A stretch of 33,053 nucleotides of DNA. Origin: Candidatus Kuenenia stuttgartensis. Lineage in GTDB: Bacteria > Planctomycetota > Planctomycetia > Pirellulales > UBA1268. Shown piece after piece: positions 18,632-25,536 of the stretch. Below the pieces are notes generated by a model, which saw only the letters and a list, made by a program, of their open reading frames with translations, was not told where the DNA came from and did not search any database. Position numbers and translations under genes: made by a program. Location: contig CAMBFA010000024.1 of NCBI GenBank assembly GCA_945865325.1, forward strand, positions 1-33,053, read 5' to 3'. Every line of letters starts with the position of its first letter. The stretch's first letter is position 1.

Positions 18632-18841
18632 TCAGGAACCGCCGTGGACGGTCCCGGACACCTCGGCCTTGTCCGCGGCTTTCGAGGCCAATCGCTGCAG
18701 GAGGGGATTCGTGTACTGATGGCCGTGAACGCGATCGAGCAAACCTTGCTTACTCGTTGCTTCGATCTCCCGATTGAGCTGGTCACGGACCAGTCGCATC
18801 TGATCGACCGCCGTACCCTGCTGCTTTTGAATCTCACTCAT
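18632..18841 (-). CDS. small protein paired with PIN-domain gene (possible antitoxin partner)
   Basis: 69 aa MSEIQKQQGTAVDQMRLVRDQLNREIEATSKQGLLDRVHGHQYTNPLLQRLAS…; overlaps the PIN gene stop by 8 bp on the same strand. Confidence 0.55.
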   Translation of the reverse strand: MSEIQKQQGTAVDQMRLVRDQLNREIEATSKQGLLDRVHGHQYTNPLLQRLASKAADKAEVSGTVHGGS

Positions 18842-19292
18842 CGCCGATCACCTCCCGAGGATTCCGGATTTCGAGGATCGGATACCCCCGTTTCAAGTTT
18901 ACCGCGTTGAACGCATGAATGCGCCGCAGGTTGACGATGTGCTTGAAGTTCCAGCTCACGAGCACATCGATTCGGGCCGCTGTCGCAATCGCGATATGAA
19001 GCGCATCGGCCCGTTGGTGCTTTCCTACCGCACCGTCGCGGATGTATTCGGTAGCCAGCGCCTCGGCCTCGGCATCGAGCGGCAGCACCTCGATGAGCGA
19101 CTCTGGAATCCGCTCCAAGTGTTCACGAACCGGCGCCGGGGCGTTTTCCAACTCGAGGAGGGTCACCTCGGAGATCACACAGACGTATTCACCAGTCGCC
19201 ATTGCGTTCACGAGGCGGCGGGAAGGTTTCAGGAACTCCACGTCTTCGCAGCCGCCGAAGACTGATGTATCGACATAGATGCGAAGTCGCAT
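18834..19292 (-). CDS. PIN-domain protein (VapC-like ribonuclease toxin candidate)
   Basis: MRLRIYVDTSVFGGCEDVEF; acidic residues in VDTS, EVTLLELE, HQRADALHIAIATAARIDVLVSWNFKHI. Alternative start at 19313. Confidence 0.85.
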   Translation of the reverse strand: MRLRIYVDTSVFGGCEDVEFLKPSRRLVNAMATGEYVCVISEVTLLELENAPAPVREHLERIPESLIEVLPLDAEAEALATEYIRDGAVGKHQRADALHIAIATAARIDVLVSWNFKHIVNLRRIHAFNAVNLKRGYPILEIRNPREVIGDE

Positions 19293-19434
19293 AGCTGGTG
19301 GGCCCCTTTTCAACTGGCCACAGGTGGGAAGGGGAAAGAATTCGGTCTTCCATCCAGGGCGCTATCGCCTGGGGTTCTTCGTCCACAGCCTGCTCATTCG
19401 GTGCCCCCCCACAAGGCCGCGCGCCAGCCGCCGA

Positions 19435-20343
19435 TCACTCCCCGGCGAGGACGACGCGGAAGCCCCCGGAGAAGTCGGTGAACGAGGAAACGTTTTTGTT
19501 GCGATCGGCCGACCGGCAGCGGGCCGGATCGTAGCCCCAGCCACCGCCGCGCAGCACCTTGAACGTTCCTGTCGACGGTCCCTGCGGATCGTCGCCACCG
19601 GCGAGCACCGGCTTGTACCAGTCGGAGCACCACTCGTAGACGTTGCCGTGCATGTCGCACAGGCCCCAGGGATTGGGTTTTTTGAGGCCGACGCGGTGGG
19701 CGTAGGCCTCCTTGCGATCGCCGGTGTTGCCGTAGTGCCAGGCATGGTCGTCGAGCTTGCGCGGATCGGCGCCGAACGACCACGCCGACTTCGTGCCGGC
19801 GCGGCAGGCATACTCCCACTCCGCCTCCGTCGGCAGCCGGTAGTGCTCCCCCTTCTCGAGCCATCCCCCGCCGCGTTCCAGCGTGGTCAGCTTGCGGCAG
19901 AAGGCGACCGCGTCGTGCCAGTCGACATACACCGCCGGCGCGTCATTCCCATCGACGACACACCGCTGCCCCTTCCATGGCTCCGACTTCATCACGGCCT
20001 TCCACTCGGCCTTGGTGACGACCGTGCGGCTGATGATGAACGGATGATGGATCGTGACGCGCTGCTGGGCTTCGTCGGTGCCGCGCCCCCTCTCCTTGAG
20101 CGGGCTCCCCATCGTGAAGCTGCCGGCGGGGATCGGCACGAGCTTCATCCCCACCGAGTTGACGCCGGGCCGGCTGGCGACGGCGCGGAGGGCTGTTGTT
20201 GCCGCGGCGGGCTTCTTCGGGGAGGCCTTCGCCCGCGGCGCGACCTTCTTCGCCGCGAGCTTCTTGCTGGCTTGGGCCGCGGCTGGGGCAGCCGGCTTCC
20301 TGGCCGTGGAAGTCTTCGCGGCGGTCGTTTTCTGGAGGGCCAT
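19435..20343 (-). CDS. SUMF1/formylglycine-generating-enzyme-like domain protein with N-terminal K/A/P-rich tail
   Basis: GMKLVPIPAGSFTMGSPLKERGRGTDEAQQRVTIHHPFIISRTVVTKAEW, YRLPTEAEWEYACRAGT, WCSDWY, KVLRGGGWGYDPARCRSADRNKNV…GFRVVLAGE; N-tail TSTARKPAAPAAAQASKKLAAKKVAPRAKASPKKPAA. Start at 20343 has CCGGAG upstream. Confidence 0.9.
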   Translation of the reverse strand: MALQKTTAAKTSTARKPAAPAAAQASKKLAAKKVAPRAKASPKKPAAATTALRAVASRPGVNSVGMKLVPIPAGSFTMGSPLKERGRGTDEAQQRVTIHHPFIISRTVVTKAEWKAVMKSEPWKGQRCVVDGNDAPAVYVDWHDAVAFCRKLTTLERGGGWLEKGEHYRLPTEAEWEYACRAGTKSAWSFGADPRKLDDHAWHYGNTGDRKEAYAHRVGLKKPNPWGLCDMHGNVYEWCSDWYKPVLAGGDDPQGPSTGTFKVLRGGGWGYDPARCRSADRNKNVSSFTDFSGGFRVVLAGE

Positions 20344-20418
20344 CGGGTTGCTCCGGAGAGGGGAGGGACGAACCCATTTCACCCGCTCACCGACCGAACC
20401 ACAACCGCCCCCGCCGGA

Positions 20419-20760
20419 TCACTCCTCCTCGATGTGGAGGCGGTGCATGATCCGATGGCCGAACGGCGCGACGACCAGCGACGCCACGCCGATGAAGACG
20501 AGCCCGGAAAAGAGGGCATAGAACGATGCAAACAGTTTTCCCACCGGAGACGTCATCGGGTCGACCGGCCCCATCCCGCCGAGGATCATCGACGCATTGA
20601 GAAGCGCATCGATCCAGGGGAGACCCCCGAGCCAGTGGTAGCCGAGCACGCCGAACCCCAGCGCCAGCGCCACCAGGCCGCTGGCGCTGGCGAGATGCCA
20701 CGCCACCCGCCGGGCAAAGGCCTGCCTGGGGAGGAGCGATTCGCGGCGGTGTTCGAACAT
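20419..20760 (-). CDS. two-TM ion-channel-like membrane protein (K+ channel pore-module-like, degenerate filter)
   Basis: 113 aa; TM1 LASASGLVALALGFGVLGYHWL, pore-like LPWIDALLNASMILGGMGPVDPMTSPVGKLFASFYALFSGLVFIGVASLVVAPF (TM2). Confidence 0.6.
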   Translation of the reverse strand: MFEHRRESLLPRQAFARRVAWHLASASGLVALALGFGVLGYHWLGGLPWIDALLNASMILGGMGPVDPMTSPVGKLFASFYALFSGLVFIGVASLVVAPFGHRIMHRLHIEEE

Positions 20761-20797
20761 GCACAGCCACTTCGGGGGGGCGAAGAGCCGGGGCGCA

Positions 20798-21460
20798 TCA
20801 GGCCGCCGACCGGCTCTGGGCCTTGTAAAGATAAGGGTTCATCGTCGGATCGTTGTACATCTTCATCATCCGGAAGACACGCAGTGGCCGCTGCCCCAGG
20901 AAAATCTCCGTGAGGAGACGGTCGATCGCCTCGATGAGATGGCCCCGCTGGGCGTCGAGCACCGCCATCCGGGCCGCCGCCTTCTCGCGGTGCTCCTGGG
21001 TGGCATCGGCACGGTCGAGCTGCTCGCGCATGTGGAATCGGCGGAGCTCGAGAATCGAGAGCCGGTCGATCGCCGAGCCGGGGGTCTCGGTGGCCGCGGG
21101 GGTGCCGGCAGCGGCCTGGATCGCGCGGGCGGCAAGCTCGGTGACGAGCCAGTCGTCGACCTTCTCGATGGCGTCGTTGCGGGCCTGGTTGAAGCGGTCG
21201 ATGTTTCGCTTCACCGCGGCGATCCGCGCATCGGTCACCTCGGGAGAACGGGCGATGTCTTCCTCATGCCAGAGCTGAAAGTTGAACTTGTGGAGGTCGC
21301 AGATCCGCCCCTCGAGCTCGGTGGCGGCATGCCCCGGATCGACCACATGCCACTCCGCCACGAGCCGCTCGAGGAGCGAGTCGATCTCGGCGGCCGGGAG
21401 CGGCGGCGAGGAGGGATCGGCGGGGAGGCGGCAGGCGCCCTGCGGGGAGCAGCTGGTCAT
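20798..21460 (-). CDS. DUF4254 family protein
   Basis: LEGRICDLHKFNFQLWHEEDIARSPEVTDARIAAVKRNIDRFNQARNDAIEKVDDWL … GSAIDRLSILELRRFHMREQLDR. Confidence 0.8.
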   Translation of the reverse strand: MTSCSPQGACRLPADPSSPPLPAAEIDSLLERLVAEWHVVDPGHAATELEGRICDLHKFNFQLWHEEDIARSPEVTDARIAAVKRNIDRFNQARNDAIEKVDDWLVTELAARAIQAAAGTPAATETPGSAIDRLSILELRRFHMREQLDRADATQEHREKAAARMAVLDAQRGHLIEAIDRLLTEIFLGQRPLRVFRMMKMYNDPTMNPYLYKAQSRSAA

Positions 21461-21505
21461 CGTGGGGATCTCCGGGGAAAGAGTGGGGGGAACGGTGGAT
21501 CGAAG

Positions 21506-22732
21506 TCAGGCGGCGCGGCGGATGACGAGACACAGATTCGCCCCGCCGAAGCCGAAGGAATTGCTGGCGGTCACGGCGACAGGGTGTGGCCGGGCGACGT
21601 GCGGCACGTGGTCGAGCCGGCAGCGCGGGTCGGGATGGTCGAGGTTCAGCGTCGGGGGGATCGTCTGGCGGTCGATGGCCGCCAGACAGGCCAGCGCCTC
21701 GAAGGCGGCCGCCGCGCTGACGAGATGGCCCGACATGCTCTTCGTCGAACTGACCGGAATGCCGTCGGCGGCCCTGCCGAGCGCGAGGCGGATCGCCGCC
21801 GCCTCGGCCACGTCCCCCACCGGCGTGCCGGCGGCGTGCGCGTTGACATAGTCGATCCCGGCCGGCGTTACACCGGCGTCGAGGAGCGCCAGCTGGATCG
21901 AGCGGGCAGCTTCCGTCGGATCGTCGCTCGGGATCACCATGTGCGTTGCGTCCCCCGACATGCCGACCCCGGCCAGTTCACCGCGCACCCGTGCGCCGCG
22001 ACTCTCGGCGTGCAGGCGCGCTTCGAGGACGAGCACTGCGCTCCCCTCCCCCATCACGAAGCCGTCGCGATCGCGGTCGAAGGGGCGCGAAGCGCGGACA
22101 GGATCGTCGCTGCGGCGGGAGAGCGCGCGGAGGTTGTAGAAGGCGGCGAAACCGGTGGGGGAGAGGATGTCGCCGCCGCCGGCCAGGCAGACGTCGACCA
22201 AGCCCATGGCGATCCAGCGGCGGGCCAGCGCCAGCGCGTAGCCGCTGGAGGCACAGGCCGCGGCGACCGTCACCGCCGGCCCATCGATCCCGAGGTGGGT
22301 GGCCATCCGGTGGACGAGGCTCGGGGGCCGGTCGGGGGAGAAGACCTGCCGGCCGCCGGCGAGGAAATCGGCCTCCCAGCCCTTGAGCTGCTCCGCCCCG
22401 ATCCCCAGAACGAGGCCGACACGTGCCGCGGCGACCGGGCCGCCGCGCAGGTCGCCCAGGCCGGCATCGGCCCGGGCCGCGTGTGCTGCTGACAGACAGA
22501 GCCGGCCGAGACGGCCGAGGGAGTTGTTTGCGGCCACCGCCGGGATCGCGGCCACCGGCGCGGCGAACTGCCGCGCCTCACGGCTAAACCCCGCGCTATC
22601 GATCTCGACGACGCCCGATCGCCCGGCGAGGAGCGCGGCGGCGATCGTGTCGAAATCGTTTCCGAGCGGGGTCACGGCGCCGATGCCGGTGATCATCGCT
22701 GATCGATCGGCGCGAAGGGGGGCTCGCGTCAT
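21506..22732 (-). CDS. beta-ketoacyl-ACP synthase (KAS I/II-like)
   Basis: MITGIGAVTPLGND; active-site ACASSG; first His NAHAAGTPVGD; KSMSGHLVSAAAAFEA; NSFGFGGANLCLV. ATG at 22732 overlaps the upstream stop (ATGA). Confidence 0.93.
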   Translation of the reverse strand: MTRAPLRADRSAMITGIGAVTPLGNDFDTIAAALLAGRSGVVEIDSAGFSREARQFAAPVAAIPAVAANNSLGRLGRLCLSAAHAARADAGLGDLRGGPVAAARVGLVLGIGAEQLKGWEADFLAGGRQVFSPDRPPSLVHRMATHLGIDGPAVTVAAACASSGYALALARRWIAMGLVDVCLAGGGDILSPTGFAAFYNLRALSRRSDDPVRASRPFDRDRDGFVMGEGSAVLVLEARLHAESRGARVRGELAGVGMSGDATHMVIPSDDPTEAARSIQLALLDAGVTPAGIDYVNAHAAGTPVGDVAEAAAIRLALGRAADGIPVSSTKSMSGHLVSAAAAFEALACLAAIDRQTIPPTLNLDHPDPRCRLDHVPHVARPHPVAVTASNSFGFGGANLCLVIRRAA

Positions 22733-23580
22733 GCGGCGATCCTCCTCCGCTCCCGCGCCGGCAGCGCGAGGTCGAGATTCACCATCGCTCCCCATCCCAG
22801 GCGGAGCGACCAGAGGCAGCCGTCGCAGTCGCCGAGACGATCGGGGCCGCCATCGCGACCGGCCTGGTCGAGAAGGATCGCCAGCGCGGCCAGGGAAGGA
22901 TGATCGGTGGGGGCACTCGTCGCAGCGGCATCGATGACCGCCATCCTCGGCACGGTGCGGAGCGACAGCCGCAAGCTCCCAGTAGCGGCCCGATCGAGGG
23001 CCAGCGCCACGGCGCGGCAGACGGCGTCGCCGGGAACGTCGCCCCGGTCGTCGAGCACCGGCTCTTCATCCCAGGCGGTGAGCACGAGCCAGCATCCCTC
23101 CACGCCCGGCTCGTCGAGGAGCGACAGCGCCGTGACGAAGGCTTCGGAGAGCGCCTCGGGGCCACCCCCGACGCCGATGTTGGGGCCGTGGATCCGCAGG
23201 CCGACGCTCACGGCACTGGCCACCGCATGGAGCGAGCACTGGGGGACGACATGCGGCGAGACCGTCACCGGGCCTCCTTCCCGCAGATTGACGAGCGTGC
23301 GGGCGCTCGCCGGGCGGCCGGCGCCACACGGGGCGGCAACGACGGCGAAGCGATCGCTCGCGCTGGCCCGGGGATTCCCCGGGCTCTGGCCGAGCGTGGC
23401 CATCGCCTCCTGGACAGCGCGGATGCCGACGACCGTGTGCTCGTCGGCATGGCGAAGAAATCGTGGCGGCAGCGGCGGGGCACCCGGTACGGGCGCGTCG
23501 CGCAAGGCCCCCATTCCCGCCGCGCGGCAGGCGACGGTCGCATGGACCGCGACGGGGCAAGAGAGGTGGGGCGTCGTCAT
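22729..23580 (-). CDS. beta-ketoacyl synthase N-terminal-like protein lacking the catalytic Cys (chain-length-factor-like)
   Basis: QCSLHAVASAVSVGLRIHGPNIGVGGGPEALSEAFVTALSLL aligns by eye with the KAS region around GPAVTVAAACASSGYALALA but has no Cys; between ACP and KAS genes. ORF extends to 23667; M at 23580 preferred. Confidence 0.7.
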   Translation of the reverse strand: MTTPHLSCPVAVHATVACRAAGMGALRDAPVPGAPPLPPRFLRHADEHTVVGIRAVQEAMATLGQSPGNPRASASDRFAVVAAPCGAGRPASARTLVNLREGGPVTVSPHVVPQCSLHAVASAVSVGLRIHGPNIGVGGGPEALSEAFVTALSLLDEPGVEGCWLVLTAWDEEPVLDDRGDVPGDAVCRAVALALDRAATGSLRLSLRTVPRMAVIDAAATSAPTDHPSLAALAILLDQAGRDGGPDRLGDCDGCLWSLRLGWGAMVNLDLALPARERRRIAA

Positions 23581-23605
23581 GCTCGGACCCTCGCCAGACG
23601 GGAGG

Positions 23606-23872
23606 TCAGGCCGCCCTGCGGACCGACTTGGTGGCGATCTTTGTCTCCAGGACGTCGAGCAGATCACCGACCGACTGGATGCCGTCGAGGAGCTCGCTCT
23701 CGATCTGGATGCCGAAGTGGCTCTCGATGTGGAGAACGAGGCCCGCCATGTCGAGTGAGTCGAGATTCAGGCCCTCGCGGAGCGTGGTCGTTTCCTCGAC
23801 GGCGGGGTAGGTCTCGCCGGTCTCCTTCTCGAGCAGTTCGAGGACGACCGTCGACAATTGCGTGCGCTCCAT
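23606..23872 (-). CDS. acyl carrier protein
   Basis: 88 aa acidic; EGLNLDSLDMAGLVLHIESHFGIQI carries a phosphopantetheine-site-like DSLDM. Confidence 0.9.
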   Translation of the reverse strand: MERTQLSTVVLELLEKETGETYPAVEETTTLREGLNLDSLDMAGLVLHIESHFGIQIESELLDGIQSVGDLLDVLETKIATKSVRRAA

Positions 23873-24021
23873 GGGGATGGACTCCTGGGCGTCGGGGCCG
23901 GCGCCGGGGGCGTCGACTCACCGAACCGTGGGGGATGTGAGGGGCCTGGGGCTCCGGTATGCTCCGCCGGGGCCGACGCCACAGGGGCCTTGGTCCGGAG
24001 CGAAGGGGGGGAGGGTAGCGG

Positions 24022-24474
24022 ATGACGGACGCACGACGAAGCCCAATTCCGCCCCCTGCCGGCGCCCTTCCCAGAGCCGTGCAACGGGGCCTCGACCTAC
24101 TCGCGGCGGCCTACACCTGCATTCTTCTCTATGCGACGCACCACCCGCGGCCGGCCGAGCTCGTCGGCCCGGATGCCCCCGGCGACAAGTCGCTCCACCT
24201 CATCGCCTACACCCTCCTCGGCGGCGTGGTGGCGGCGGCCTTCGCCTCCCGCGGTGGATGGGGGTGGCGCGCCGCGGCGGCGCTGTTTGTACCGCTGGCG
24301 CTGTTTGCGGCGGCCGACGAGATCACCCAGCCGCTCTTCGGCCGCTTTGCCGACGGCGTCGATTGGGCCTTCGACGAGCTGGGGCTCGTCGCCGGGATCG
24401 GGCTGGTGACCGTGGCGACGCGGCTCCTCGCCCCCTTCCTCGCCCGGTCTGTGAACCGGCCGAGGGAGGCCTGA
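24022..24474 (+). CDS. VanZ-like membrane protein
   Basis: LLYATHHPRP…GDKSLHLIAYTLLGGVVAAAF…AADEITQPLFGRFADGVDWAFDELGLVAGIGL matches the VanZ-like pattern. Confidence 0.8.
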   Translation: MTDARRSPIPPPAGALPRAVQRGLDLLAAAYTCILLYATHHPRPAELVGPDAPGDKSLHLIAYTLLGGVVAAAFASRGGWGWRAAAALFVPLALFAAADEITQPLFGRFADGVDWAFDELGLVAGIGLVTVATRLLAPFLARSVNRPREA

Positions 24475-25449
24475 TCAGTAGTTCGGGGTTGGGGGACGGT
24501 AGTCGGCGAGGTTCACCGTGCGGAACCACTCAATCGTCCGCTCGAGCCCCTCGCGGAGGGCGATCGTCGGCGCCCAGCCGAGCCTGTCGCGCGCTAGCGC
24601 AATGTCGGGGCGGCGGCGCTCCGGGTCGTCGACTGGCAGGGGGCGGTGAACGATCGCCGACGACGATCCGCACAGCTGAACCGTCAGCTCGGCCAGTTCG
24701 CGGATCGTGAACTCGTCCGGATTGCCGATGTTCACCGGGCCGACGAACTCGTCCGGGGCAGCCATCATCCGCATCATCCCGTCGATGAGGTCGTCGCGGT
24801 AGCAGAAGCTCCGCGTCTGGTCGCCTGAACCAAAGATCGTGATCGGTTCGCCGGCGATTGCCTGGCGGATGAAGTTGCTCACCACCCGGCCGTCGTAGGG
24901 ATTCATCCGCGGGCCGTAGGTGTTGAAGATCCGCACGATCCGGACGTTGAGCCGGTGGGCACGGTGGTAATCCATGAACAGCGTCTCGGCGGCCCGCTTT
25001 CCCTCGTCGTAGCAGGCCCGCGGTCCGATCGGATTGACCGCGCCGCGGTAGCTCTCCGGCTGCGGATGGACTTCTGGGTCGCCGTAGACCTCGCTCGTCG
25101 AGGCCTGGAGAACCTTGGCCCGGCAGCGCTTCGCCATCCCGAGGACGTTGATCGCCCCGATCACGCTCGTCTTCATGGTCTTGATCGGATTGAACTGGTA
25201 ATGCCCCGGCGCCGCCGGGCAGGCGAGGTTGTAGATCTCGTCGACCTCCAGCCACAGCGGCTGGACGATGTCGTGGCGAAGGAGATCGAAGTTCGGCTGC
25301 GGGAGAAGGTGGGCGACGTTCGCCTTCTGGCTCGTGAAGAAGTTGTCGACGCAGATCACGTCGTGACCTTCGCTGACGAGCCGCTCGCACAGATGGCTGC
25401 CGAGGAAGCCGGCGCCACCGGTGACGAGGATCCGCTTGAGGGAAGGCAT
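24475..25449 (-). CDS. UDP-glucuronic acid decarboxylase (UXS-type extended SDR)
   Basis: [107 protein letters not shown]. Confidence 0.95.
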   Translation of the reverse strand: MPSLKRILVTGGAGFLGSHLCERLVSEGHDVICVDNFFTSQKANVAHLLPQPNFDLLRHDIVQPLWLEVDEIYNLACPAAPGHYQFNPIKTMKTSVIGAINVLGMAKRCRAKVLQASTSEVYGDPEVHPQPESYRGAVNPIGPRACYDEGKRAAETLFMDYHRAHRLNVRIVRIFNTYGPRMNPYDGRVVSNFIRQAIAGEPITIFGSGDQTRSFCYRDDLIDGMMRMMAAPDEFVGPVNIGNPDEFTIRELAELTVQLCGSSSAIVHRPLPVDDPERRRPDIALARDRLGWAPTIALREGLERTIEWFRTVNLADYRPPTPNY

Positions 25450-25536
25450 GGTGGAGGCTCGTGAGGGCAGGAGCGAAACGGGGCCGCGGTGAGCGACGGC
25501 CCATGCTACCGCGCCGCCGCCGCCCTCCCGCTGCGG

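Noticed and set aside
19279-20913. 544-aa plus-strand ORF
   Set aside because: Antisense to the SUMF1-domain and channel-like genes.
20759-22492. 577-aa plus-strand ORF
   Set aside because: Antisense to DUF4254 and the KAS gene with intact catalytic motifs.
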